From assembly GCA_033085395.1 (NCBI GenBank), contig JANQBS010000033.1:184775-248774 (forward strand): DNA of 64,000 nucleotides, written 5' to 3'. Shown in pieces: positions 12,101 through 22,985 of this stretch. Position 1 is the stretch's first letter; each line of letters begins with the position of its first letter. Under the pieces are notes generated by a model. It made no database searches. It was not told where the DNA came from and saw only the letters and a program-made list of their open reading frames with translations. The position numbers and the translations under genes are program-made. Origin of the DNA: Xanthoparmelia taractica. Its lineage: Eukaryota; Ascomycota; Lecanoromycetes; Lecanorales; Parmeliaceae.

Positions 12101-12700
12101 AGTGAGTAAGTCATGCGTCAGTGTTGCACTTGCCTTCCTGCAGTGAGTATGTAAGAATTTGGCTGCTGACGAGAACAGCCTGCAGGGAGCTAAAAAGTGC
12201 CAGTCTCGTTGAAAAAAAACGTGCCTCGCGTGCTTCGACTAATGTCTGTTTTCTCACCCTCTCCAGCGTATCATGTCTTTCCTCGACCACACCGGAAAAA
12301 AAGCCACCAAAAGACCCTTCCATTGCCTTCTCTGGGAACCATCTCACACGTGGCAACCCTAAGAATGGCTGTGGGGGCTTCTCTTTGCGGTATATGCTCG
12401 CACACATTGGAGCTATCTTGACCTCCCTTCTGAATGGAGGATGCCGAAAGTCGGTGTAGCTGTTGTCGAGAGCTTGTCTTGGTTCGCGTCTATATAGCTA
12501 CCAACTCTTAACCATTGCTATCGTCCGAATTTCTTTCTCTCATTGCTTCCAAAGGCTTCGCGGATATCATCTATCAAACTCCTCCCAATAATATTTTACT
12601 TCTTCTCCATTCTTCTTCCTCTGCTACCTAAGCCTTGCCTTGCTTGACTGCTTGTCATCCATCTACCTCTCTACACTCAGCTACCTGCCCGTCACCCTTC
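9136..12700. other. Gene-poor intergenic region, 3.6 kb
   Basis: No protein-coding gene can be supported. The left part (about 9136-10050) is likely the G-alpha 5' leader and promoter, and the right part (about 12400-12700) the pyrimidine-rich bZIP leader. Between them (10080-10190) is a run of TAAGGTA/TACCTTA motifs, including the palindrome AAGGTATACCTT. Short open frames at 10906-11262, 11575-11902 and 12121-12459 match nothing I know. A non-coding RNA could be present but nothing in the sequence proves it. Confidence 0.45.
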
Positions 12701-13442
12701 ATGGAACAGATGTATATGACCCCCACCACCGAGTATTGCGCATCGCCAATGTCTTTCCCAAATGTACCTGAGCTGCTATCTTGTTCATTCGACGATGTCT
12801 CCACGGATCCAAGCCCCAGCCCTCCGATGGTGAGTGCGCGAACCACTTGCCCTGCTAACCTCGAGTACTGACCAGAGATTCTTCAGATGTATGGTAGCCT
12901 CAGCAGCCGATACAACACATACCCAAGCCCAACATCCTATCCGCAATACATGGACTCTCAACCCCAAATTGTCAATTCCATCGAATTCACAGACCTGACC
13001 CAGCCCCAACTGGAAGACCGACGAAGAAGACGATCGAATACACAACAGGATAAAGAGAGCGTCTCGAATATGCGCATCGTGAGTGTGATCAAGCCCTGAT
13101 AGTGACGCTCGCACTCTGACCATTTGTCAGCGTCGGCGCGCCCAAAATCGAGCCTCTCAGCGTGCCTTTCGCGAGCGCAAAGAGAAGCACGTTCAACACC
13201 TCGAACACGAACTCGAGGAGCTCGAGACCAAGCACCAGAACCTGTCAAGGTCTTACACCGATCTTGACCGCACACACGCGAAACTGAAGCAGGAGGTCAA
13301 GCAGCTCCGGAGCGAGCTCGAGTCGGTCAAGTCGTCGCGAGAAGGCTCTGTCAACGAGAATGCCCAGTCGGGCAACTATTTCGATCCCTTCCCCTCCGAC
13401 AGCAATTTCTTCGGGTCAGGACCGGAAGCGCGTTTCTCATGA
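12701..13442 (+). CDS. AP-1-like (Yap-type) bZIP transcription factor
   Basis: Exons 12701-12829, 12887-13078 and 13131-13442, all phase 0; 210 residues. The basic region spans the second splice: NMRI joined to RRRAQNRASQRAFRERKEKH. It contains the NxxSQRAFRxR core of the fungal Yap/Pap1 class. A leucine-zipper heptad region (HLEHELEELE..LSRSYTDLDR..LKQEVKQLRSEL) follows. The N-terminal ~105 residues are Tyr/Ser/Pro-rich and possibly an activation region. The short tail ends FFGSGPEARFS and lacks the cysteine-rich domains of redox-sensing Yap1, so an oxidative-stress sensor is unlikely. The protein resembles small Yap-like factors such as RsmA in size and basic region, but I cannot assign orthology. 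Introns (57 and 52 nt) start GTGAGT. Confidence 0.9.
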
Positions 13443-13820
13443 TCTGGTTTCCCCCCCCCCCCCTCCTCCACCCTCGGCCTTGCTCTAGGAAGACTGGGGC
13501 GCCGGATTTTGGCGTGTGAAGGGGTCTGCTTTCTAGGATATGGTTGTTGTCTGCTTGCACTTTAGCGCCGATACCGCAGTGTGGTGGCAGCAGGGAAAGG
13601 CTGTCACATGCGAAAGTACAGGGGAAGCTGGGCGCTGGGGCGTTTTGAAATGGTTGCCTGTGCCGTGTAACGAATTCCTTCTAGAATCCTTGGCCAAGCT
13701 CTCTGTTGGGTTGCCTCTTTGTAATTGTACGAGTACAATAATAATGATTGATCCAACAGTGAATGAGAGAAAGGTGCAACGTTATTCCCGGCGGGGGTTG
13801 CATGCTCACTATGAACTATC

Positions 13821-13853
13821 ATTATTGTTATTGTTATTGTTATTGTTATGATT
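13821..13853. repeat. TTATTG hexamer microsatellite
   Basis: Roughly five tandem copies of TTATTG, directly readable, in the 3' flank of the bZIP gene. Confidence 0.9.
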
Positions 13854-14990
13854 ATGTACTCAGTCCTCGTGTACCTAAAGGTACATGTGGTGGTGACGTA
13901 TCTGCATGGCCTCGCATCGTGCGTTGCGTTGCCTTGCAGGCTTGCAGCTGCCGTTTGACTTGTGTCCATCTTTTGACCGCTCCCTTGGCCAACCTTTAAA
14001 AAAAACCCCTCCCCCACACAGCGTCTACTTCTACTCTCTACCTCCGTACTTTGCCCTTCCAAGTCTCTTGCCCTTCCCGATCATTGACATGGATATTTTC
14101 TCTCTCGTCAATCAGAACATGTCCGAGCGCACGACTCGCTCCCCTCGTTATACTTTCTACATTTCTTCACCGAGCATGCCTTGCAGTGATTTGAGTGTGA
14201 AACACCCACGCCATTTCTTTCCGAGATCATCAGTCAGCACCCACCTCCATCAAACGCAGAAGGAGGAAAAGGCGGAAAGCCTGCTGCGTACGAGGCGTCA
14301 AAAAAGAACGGCTCCAGCTATTTTTGTTGTCGAAACACACACCCCCCCCCCTCCTTTTTCTCTCTATCTTCCCCCCGGGGTGTTCGGTCATGCCATTCAA
14401 AGCCGCCAAGGCGTGGTGTGGGAAATGGCTCCCTGATAACGTGATAGGGAGCAAGGGTCGGTCCACTGCCGGGTTGGTGCACTTGGTTCATGCAAGAATA
14501 ATCAAAATATACCTAAGGCAATGATGCATGCCATCGCCCATCTGGGTTTTCCGTAAGAGCGGTCTGGAATCATGATTGCCGACAAACCACGCAGATGTTA
14601 TCACTATCCTACTCCGTACATGCCCTGCATCTTACTACTTTTGAAAGTTACCTTGGCTAAGTAAGTCAGGTAATGTACCTTAGGTTCTAAGGTAGATACC
14701 GGTATCTACCTTACATTATTATTATTACTTACTTGCTTTTAAGACCGCTTCTATCAACCAGGCAAATTTCCCCATATTCAAATGATGATGCCTTGGAATT
14801 TTTGACTTTGTAGCAATTTCTACTTGGAGTAATCCCACCCTTTTTGGCTCTCCCCCGGAGCCTCCAGAGTGGAAGTACTTCGTACCTTAGAGTCAAATGC
14901 ATTAAGCTAATTATTAAATTACCTTACTTCTTCTACCTTATTCTTATTATGATTACCCTCTCCACCGCCATTCCCTTTTCCCCCATGACT

Positions 14991-15027
14991 TGTTTTTTTT
15001 TTTCTTTTTTCTTTTTTTTTTTTTTCC
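14991..15027. repeat. Poly-T / T-rich tract
   Basis: Near-continuous T with a few C, followed at 15154-15183 by an A-rich tract with interspersed C. The two could pair as a long imperfect A/T hairpin. Confidence 0.8.
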
Positions 15028-15548
15028 CGACTTTCTTTCTTGCTTTCTTTCTTCTTTTTTCATTGGTGGAACTGCCATCGCATTTTCTTCTAGGGCATTG
15101 AGTGTTGACGTCGTCAAGGACAAGAGCCGCCAATACTTCGATCAGGGAATTTACAAAAAAAACAAAAAACAAAAAAAAAACAAAAGGCGCATCATCGCTT
15201 GCTTCACGGAGTAGAATTATAGCAAAAGTCCTTGAAAGATCAATGTTAATGAAATACACCATCTACAACAATGTGGGAAAGAAAGGCGAGGTACCACCCT
15301 ACATCCAATGTCTCCTTGTTCAGACTGAATAAAGCCGTCGCACAAACAGAGTCAGCAAAACTTATTCGAAGAGTTGCTCGCCAGGTGAGACAACGGTGAT
15401 ATTCCGAAAATCACTGCAGAGCTTTTGCTCTGCCGTTTTCTGGCACCAGTGTATTTGTAGATGCTGCTATCTTTGAATATTTCTTGAAACCCCTAGAACA
15501 GATTCTCACAGGGGGTACAATAATGAAACTGATCCGTGCCATTGGCTC

Positions 15549-16429
15549 TTAACAACTACTTTCGGAGCCATCGTCCCATAATGGGGAATGGTTCGCTGGC
15601 TCTAGGCTTTGGATCAACCACTTTTCCCACAACCCTCTTACTGCCAGGACCGCTTCCCTTCCATCATCTCTGTCTTCCTTCCCGTCTGGATTTCCCAATA
15701 TAGAAGTGTAGAACCAGAAAACACCAGCCACCCAAGTCGCTACTGCTATAACCATAGAATACAACGGAGAGAGTATGCAGACAAGCACAAGCACCACAAT
15801 GCCTCTAGTCTCGGATTGGACGCCGTCACCTATGTCGTAGGAATAGTATATGAGCCCGAGCTGAAAAACGAGTAGCGGCGAGAACAATTGACGGAAGCGC
15901 GCGCAGATCGGCGATTTCATCAAGCAGAAGCACAGTGGAAGAAGCAGCAGAAGTAACGTGCCCATGACGAGAGAGTAAAGTCCTATTGACAGTGCAAGAA
16001 GAGGCGACAGGGCGGAGAGGTAGATCTGTTGGGTTCGTCCATGTCAGTGAGAGGAATCTTTGCCGACGTCAAATGGCCTACCATTATCCAAACAGCGTGC
16101 TTTTTTGGCCCATCTTCATCGCCGTCGTCTTCGGGATCAGCATAGGTGACCCTTGAGTGAATGTAGGACACGCCACGGACAGGCTGTGAATGCAGTTTGA
16201 ACGGTCCTTTCTCCGGATCATGTGAACTTGGTCGTACCTTGGCTGGGTCGTCGGTTTGGATTGGAGCAGAAGTGACTTGAAACTCCGTGTCCCTGCCATG
16301 TAGATATGCTGCTGGTGGGGTTGCGAGAGACTGACGACCGGCAACCAGGGTGGAGGTACTTTGGTTGCCAGCAGTAGTAATAGGCTGGAAGGAAGGCCTC
16401 TCTTGAAGCTTTACAAACCTTTCGCCCAT
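15549..16429 (-). CDS. Hypothetical membrane protein, about four helices
   Basis: Exons 16429-16082 and 16025-15549, phase 0; 274 residues. The intron 16026-16081 is GTAGGC..CAACAG with CTGAC. The first ~112 residues are hydrophilic and soluble-looking. The splice brings KKHAVWIM next to IYLSALSPLLALSIGLYSLV, so the first hydrophobic helix spans the exon junction. Further hydrophobic segments follow (GTLLLLLLPLCFCLM, LFSPLLVFQLGLIYYSY, and a long one including VVLVLVCILSPLYSMVIAVA). The C-terminal ~50 residues are acidic and end WDDGSESSC. No domain recognised. The frame-closing intron inside a hydrophobic stretch supports a real gene. Confidence 0.7.
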
Positions 16430-17506
16430 GATGAGAGTCTTATGTAGGAAAGGGTGGAGAAGATGAGGGCGAGGAGAAGAAAAGCGGCGAGGGCGAAGAG
16501 AGGAAAGAAGACGGTGGCCGAGGCAGCCTCATGTTGGGAACGGGGTTCTTGGCCAGTCTTGCTAGAGAAGAGAAGGCAGGCATTGAGTGGAGATTATTTA
16601 AGACGGCGGCCTTGGAGCCAAGCAGCGGAAGTCTTGGAAGTCTTGGTCTGCCTTGGCAACAGGGAGCGGTTCTTTAAAGGAGGGTAAAAGGAGCCATTCG
16701 ACAGCAAACCCTTCTCAGATTGGCTCGCATCCATTCTGCATCGCAAGCAACCCGTCATTTTCTGCCTTGTCCAAAGACAGGGTCTCCCAATGTCGCTCAG
16801 GGTGGTCCGACGAACAAAGATAGCAGTAACAAATATTCATTGACCATGCACCGTGCAACCTGGAGAAACAAGGCCGAAGAGCTTGTCAGCGCGGAAGTTA
16901 GATTAGTCATCACAGCACTGCTCAAAGGTATTGCATTTGAGGTGCCCAGCGTCCCCAGCAAAGATCCCAACTTCCCACGCAGGTACAGGAAGAGAAAAAG
17001 ATGGGAGAGCTCTAAAGATTGATATTGTCTTTGGTCCAATGGCCGCGCCAGTTCGGGGTTTCAACTCTCATTCTTCATATATCTTGCTAACTTTTCCTTA
17101 TCATCCGGTCAAAAGGGTAAAGTAGATTTGGGGAAGAAGAATGAAGAAGCTCAGATATTTCATATTGCCAATTATAGACATTCAAAGCACACTATTGATC
17201 GCTCAGAGTTGCCCCCCATTGCTTCCATCTGCCTGTCCCGCCGTTGGAATCTGGTAAGCTCTGCTCCACTCGATGCTGCATATCTCCTCTGGAACCCCAC
17301 CCACATAAAGCACAGCGAATTGAAACCTCAGGTACACATAGGCTGCATCCATCTGCAGCTCCCGTAACGCCGAGGTCATGCTGGGAATCGTAATGGTATC
17401 CGGCCTTTGGAATGCCTACGCGGATGTACAAAGCTGACTACACTGTTAGTACTGCGTGGCTGCAAGGACGGCAGTTGATGCACTTACTTATATAGATATG
17501 GATCAC
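16430..17506. other. Intergenic, no gene seen
   Basis: Between the start of the membrane-protein gene and the CYC8 stop, both on the minus strand. Open frames at 16454-16687 and 17192-17431 carry no recognisable domains. Confidence 0.4.
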
Positions 17507-20415
17507 TCATTTCTGCGCCTCCACTTTCGGCTGGCCGTTTATATTGTTGTGTTGCGGACTGTTGCCCCCGCCTGATCCCTCCTTCCGTTTTTCTTCCTCG
17601 CCCTCATCATCGTAATCTTCATCGACCTCCATCTTTCTCGCTGCTGCTTCATATGCCTCTCGGCGCTCTTCGCGACCAGCATCAGAGACGGGCGTTTGAG
17701 GAGGCTCGTTCGCAGTCGGCCGATGCATTGAAGGCAGCGTTGGCGGATGATGAGCCGCTTCCGATGGATGATACGTCTCGTCGGTTCTTCTGAGCTCCTC
17801 GCGTCTAGCTGTAGAAGGGCTTCGACTGTGTCTGACCAGGGGTGATGCTGGCCTGCCATAGGGAGGAGACTGTGCTCTACCTCGTGGAGACCCTGGCCTC
17901 GGCCGAGGGGAAGACTTCCTGTCTGGCGGCGATGCTCTTCGATGACGGTGGTCTTCCAACCGGTTTCGACTCTCGCCGTTTGCATGGTGCTTGTTGGCGG
18001 CTTTGTACTCATCATCAGACTCATGGCTGCGCTTAAACCCAGTAGGTGGTCTGTCATCTCTCTCGCGAGCGGCAGCTTCAGCGGCAGCGAGTGCCGCAAT
18101 TGGTGGCGGTGCACCAGCAGCGATGCCTATGGACTGAGAAGTATTGGGGTGGTGTTGTTGATAATGCTGTTGCGGCGGGTAGTTGGGGCCTGGTGGGGAC
18201 ACTCTAGCTTCTGCAATCGGCCTTATCTCGGGTGGAGGACTATCCCCACGCCCGTAGGGAGCCCTAGGGCCTGGAGGTAGTTGACTGCTGCCCGTGGCAA
18301 GTCTCAAGCTAGGGTCTGGAGCTCCATAATTCGGATTGGGAATGCGATTAGCGGTCGTCGGTCCAGACACAGGTAGTTGTGGCTGGGGTAAAGACTGGGG
18401 TGCTGAAAATGGGAGGGTCCCGTTATGATTCAGATTGGGCGGTGGTGAGGCTCGTCGTATTGGCGTATGTCGGTGCTGCTCTTGGTACTGCCTAATCTGA
18501 TCTTGACGCGGGCTGCCTTGCCTTTGTGACGGTGGCGGTCTAACAGGCTCGCGCTGATCGTACATACTGGAGGCTTGGGTCTGAGGCTGAGGTTGAGCAT
18601 TGGGGATATCTGCCAAACGTCGACTCCAATCGGGTGCAGTGCCATTTTGCGCTGGGCTGGGTCCATGGAGCCCTGAAGTGGGACCTGTCGGGACACCCCA
18701 TTGTGGGCCCGGAGGAGCCCCCACTCCGGGGTTCTGGTACTGCTGAGGATGAACATCTTGCGGCACTGGGGCATTTTGCTGATTAGGCATTCCAGTAGAT
18801 TGGCCATTGTTCCGTAAAAGCTGCAAGCGAGCTTTAATATACATATTGCTTGGGTCGAGGTCGAAAGCCCGTTGGTATGCATCAAGTGCGTCAGCCGTCT
18901 GATTATTACAAGACTCGTACTATTATTGGTCAGTCTAGTTCTCTGCGAGCGATCCTTTTCGCGCAGAATCTTACCAAGGTGCCAAGGTCATACCAGACTT
19001 CCGAGATGTACGGGTTCAGGCGGATCGCTCGGGAATACGCATCGAGGGCATCTCGGTACTGGTTGATTTGGTAGTAAAGCACGCCAATGGAGCACCAGAA
19101 GGTGGGATTACGGCCATCCCTGTAGACCGCTTGCTGATAGGCTTCGTACGCTTTCGAGTATTTCTGCTGAGACATGTAGCATCTTCCGAGAAGGTACCAG
19201 CTTTGCGCATCCGTATTGTCTGGAAGGTTTAGTATCATAAGGTTTCACTCCAGATTGAGCACCACTTACCAGAGCTCACAGATTTCTCCAAATACTCAAT
19301 CGCCTGCTCCTGGCTGTTGAACAAAGGACTTTCCTGATGGTGCAGCCATCCCAGCTGTTGTAAGACCTTGGCATGGTTGGGATCCCTATCAAGAACGCGG
19401 CGATATGCTCCTTTGGCGGAATCATACTGTCCACTTCATGTTAATGAAATGCTGATACCGGAGGTTTGGGTACGTACGTCTTTGCGCTGCTCGTGAACGT
19501 GACCGATTTGAAACCAGATATCTTCTTCGGTCAGTGGTCTGGGAGGATTCTGAACAATGTATTTGAAGCACTTTGGGTTTCTTAGCATGTTACGTCAACG
19601 GAGTGGGCGTAGGAGGTTACCTCTAGGCTTTGATCGTACTTCTGTTGCTGTTTGTATATGATGCCGAGGCGGAAGTAGATCTCGTTTGCTTTCTCGAAGT
19701 CCGGCTGCATATGCATAACCTGGGAAAAGGCCTCTTCGGCATGCTCAAGGGAGCCATAACGATCATATAATATGCCAATACCGTACCATAATTTTGGTTC
19801 CTGCCCAAGGTAAGCGGGAGTAATTGGAACATCGCGAAGTACTCACTTTGGGGTCTCGGAGGTGGTACAGAGCCTGCTGATACGCTGCATAAGCTTGCTG
19901 GAGATCCTCCATCATGAGGAAGCAGTGACCTTGTCTTGGTTAGCCAGATCGCGCCAATGCACCAACAAGGATGTAGCTACCCAAACTGCCCCAGACTTCG
20001 CCATTACTCTGGTCGAGTTTCAGTATGGTCTGTAGATATTCCACGGCTCTTGGAAAGTTCTCTTTTGTCCTGAGGATACATGAGATTGCGTTGAGGGCTT
20101 GGATTGACTGGTAATTGTGGTGTAGAGCCCGCTCGTAGGCGAAAAGCGCGCCATCGGAGTCTCCTTGGAGCTCACACGTACTGCCTAATTGAAGTCTAAG
20201 TTTGCGACCACGGCAGGGTTGATGGGCGCGATGAAGCACGAACCTATTCCCAACCAAATGTTCTCGTTCTGGGCGGAGAGATGCGCAGGTGTAATCTTTG
20301 CGTGTGATGGTTGTTGCATTGGCAAATGACCGTTGACTTGAGGATGTCCGGGGTGTAATCCATGATGAAGATGGACACCTCCAGGGGAGGCTGGTTGATG
20401 ATGATGATTCGCCAT
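17507..20415 (-). CDS. cyc8: General transcriptional corepressor Cyc8/Ssn6 (Rcm-1), TPR protein
   Basis: Nuclear adaptor of the Tup1-Cyc8 corepressor. Eight exons: 20415-20244, 20184-19981, 19929-19847, 19800-19621, 19570-19478, 19426-19270, 19219-18975, 18919-17507; 848 residues. The seven introns are 45-59 nt and all close in frame. The N-terminus is His/Gln/Pro-rich. A block of about ten TPR repeats then runs to residue ~410, with junction-spanning motifs such as WLGIG-STCELQGD, GSLG-HCFLMMEDLQQA, RDPK-EPKLWYGIG and LGTL-YESCNNQTADALDA. The TPR segment YRDGRNPTFWCSIGVLYYQI is essentially invariant in fungal Cyc8. The C-terminal half (last exon) is Pro/Gln/Ser-rich and disordered, ending with an acidic KMEVDEDYDDEGEEE stretch. 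Intron 1 uses the unusual donor GTTCGT. Confidence 0.95.
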
Positions 20416-20856
20416 TTGGGGAAGAGAGGATAAAGGGGGAGGGGGGGGGGCGGGCGGGAGGAGGGGGTCTTCGAGGGGGCGAGGGTTGACTGTGGGATGA
20501 GAGTGAGGGGGACGAGGGTTTTTTGTTTTTTGTTTTCTTTTTTTGGTGAAGAAGGTGAAGAAGGTGAAGGTGAGATTTGAGAGGTGAGGGCTGAGGCAGC
20601 AAAACGTGACAGGCAATTCGATTGCCCTGGGTTGATCCGAACCTTAAAATTGATGGAGCAAATATAGATAAGTAAAGTAGCTTTTTGGGTATAAGGCAAG
20701 ATATTTAGGGATGGAAGGAGATGGTTTAGTGGTCGATTGGGGATGATTTATGGGAGGTGTGAAGGATGGAGAGATGGAGATTGGTTAGCATATCATGGAA
20801 TTTTTGCCCAATGCAAAAATATTAAGTAGGCAAGGTAGGTAATAAATGGAGAAGGG

Positions 20857-20891
20857 AAGTAAGTAAGTAAGTGAAGTAAGTAAGTAAGTAG
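20857..20891. repeat. AAGT tetranucleotide tract
   Basis: Tandem AAGT units with one interruption (GTGAAGT), directly readable. Confidence 0.85.
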
Positions 20892-21005
20892 TGGTAAGTT
20901 TGAAGGGAGCGACAGTAAAAAAAAGAAGGGACAGATTATTAGAGCAGCCGTTCGTCTCGTGGGGATTTCGGGGCGCATCAATAACCCTAAGTATCATATC
21001 ACTAG

Positions 21006-21093
21006 CATTAGCCATTAGAAGTAGCCCCATTATTAGCCCCCCCTTCCCCCATTAGCCTCCATTAGCCCATTACGATGTAGCCCCCATTAGCCA
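21006..21093. repeat. Degenerate CATTAGCC repeat
   Basis: Several copies of (C)ATTAGCC(C) separated by C-rich spacers within ~90 bp, for example CATTAGCCATTAGAAG and CCATTAGCCTCCATTAGCC. Confidence 0.75.
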
Positions 21094-22019
21094 TGATTTG
21101 GGGGGCAAGTTCAGTGGCAAACTGCTCGGACTAAACCAAAACTTAAGGTACCTTTAAGCATGGTGGCTTGCCCACCAGCCGGGATTTTTAAACTACCTTA
21201 CCGCATGAGCCTACTTGGTATGCGTTTTGATTCAGCCTACAAAAAGGCCTTCCAATGTCGGAGGTAATGTACAGTACGTGTATACAGTAATGGTAAGGTA
21301 TCCTGGTACTGATCAGATCGTATCCATCACTAACCCACCAGTTTGACGTACATTATTCATTACCTTGACTCAAAATCCCCCGGGTGAGAGAAAGAAAAAG
21401 ACTTCCCCTTACTTGCTCGACCGCGATGCTTTTGGAATACTTTTAGAAAACATTTTAGAATGCTTAGAAGGGGTGTGTGGTGAGGCTGACATGGACAGAG
21501 AGGATGCAACCAAGTGATCTCCAACGCATCGCCTAGTAAGGCAGCTGGCTCCGATGGGATAACACTTGGACTCTAAACTGTTTGATACTTAAGGTAAGGC
21601 TGAAACTCTAAAAGGGATAAGGTCAGTACCACCATACTAGGTACTTGGTAGGAATCATTATGGAGGGTTACCTTTTCCTTGAGCCGCTGCCACCTTCTGA
21701 CGACCTTACCAAGTACCTATAGAGTAGTGTTTCTGTAAAGTACTACACCTTACTCTCAGTCTCTCGATACGTACATTACATACTTCTACTTGCCCTACCA
21801 CTCCCTAACCTACCAACAGACGATTCGAGAGCAAAGGTAAAGTACCCTAGGTACTGTTATCACTACCTTGCGGTCACTTGCAGATGCCACGACGTGAAAT
21901 GAAATAAGGTAAAGCCGCATAAACATACCTTGGTGTTTTTTCCAACCCTTACTTGTACTCTACTTACGGTACTTTACATGACCGTACTTGACTTATATAG
22001 GAGTACAAGTAGTAGTGCT

Positions 22020-22062
22020 GGGCGTGGGCGTGGGCGTGTGCTTGTGCTTGTGCTTGTGCTTT
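22020..22062. repeat. Compound tandem repeat GGGCGT / TGCTTG
   Basis: Three copies of GGGCGT run directly into about four copies of TGCTTG. Slippage-prone low-complexity DNA in an intergenic region. Confidence 0.85.
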
Positions 22063-22985
22063 TGGCTCGATGTTTCCGAAGATGATAAGATCATCGCTTG
22101 TGCAAAATACCAAAATACCTTACTACTTTTACCCTGCGGATCTCACCTGCCATCTAGCCAATAATCTACTTAAACTACTCTACTCTTCCTCTCCCAAAGT
22201 AGAAGTACCTCAATGTTTCCCCCATGCGAAAAGAGCTTGGATCCCTCTCTACCTTCATCTTATGATCTTATGGCCCAGAGCATGGCACCGAAATGATAGA
22301 TATCCAACCTCCAAATTATGCCCTACCTTCTCCATTTTCTTCCATTTTCTCCTTCAACGCTCAAGAGACAGCCTCCCATCCTTTAAGTCTTGCTGTACGT
22401 AATCTCCAACAATTACGCCGACAGCATTGCGTGGGGTCATCTTATAAGCGCTTGATTGGGGAAGCTCCGATTCCACCGCTCAGACCACTGCCTCATATGC
22501 ACGATACCGCCCTCGATAACAGGAATAGGGAAAGCCTCCGCTTACTCGTACATTCTCTACCCGTCAATTTCCCCTCCCCCCCAAAAAGAAGCTTTTACTC
22601 CTCCGCCCTTTCCTTCCCACTCATCCAGTCATCCTTTTCCCATGCCTCCCAATCACTCCTCGTTGGAGCGACTGACCAGAGTGGTACTAGGCTCGGGTTT
22701 CAATCAATCAATCATGTATGGCCGTCTGAGGCAAAACCTTAATCCATCGAAGCAAATCTGCAATTCCCTGATATGAATAGATTGTAGTATATGCCTCACA
22801 TAGATAACTCTGTACAAAGCGTTTTCATTTACTCGTGCCATCGCTATGCCTCTTATGCCTTCTTAACTCATTCCAAGTCATCTGTCATAGCTGTGCTCTT
22901 GGTGCCCCCAAGCTCACATCATCCAACGCGATGCAATGCAAATGTAATGCAAGCCCCAAATCTCTTTCCATGCCCACGTACCGAT

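Larger units (their letters stand above)
13443..15548. other. Intergenic with low-complexity tracts
   Basis: 2.1 kb without a supportable gene. It holds the bZIP 3' end, a TTATTG microsatellite, C-rich runs, TAAGGTA motifs at 14650-14730 and 14880-14940, and long T-rich and A-rich tracts near 14990-15185. An open frame with ATG at 14092 has no recognisable content. Confidence 0.45.
20416..22985. other. Long intergenic region rich in TAAGGTA/TACCTTA motifs
   Basis: 2.6 kb with no coding evidence. It carries tandem AAGT repeats, a CATTAGCC-type repeat and, from about 21140 to 22150, roughly a dozen copies of AAGGTA or its complement TACCTT. The part nearest 20415 should hold the CYC8 5' leader. 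The part nearest 22985 should hold the 3' UTR of the protease gene. Confidence 0.5.

Noticed and set aside
13906..14436. 176-residue open frame downstream of the bZIP gene
   Set aside because: Consists largely of pyrimidine-rich translation and homopolymers; no domain.
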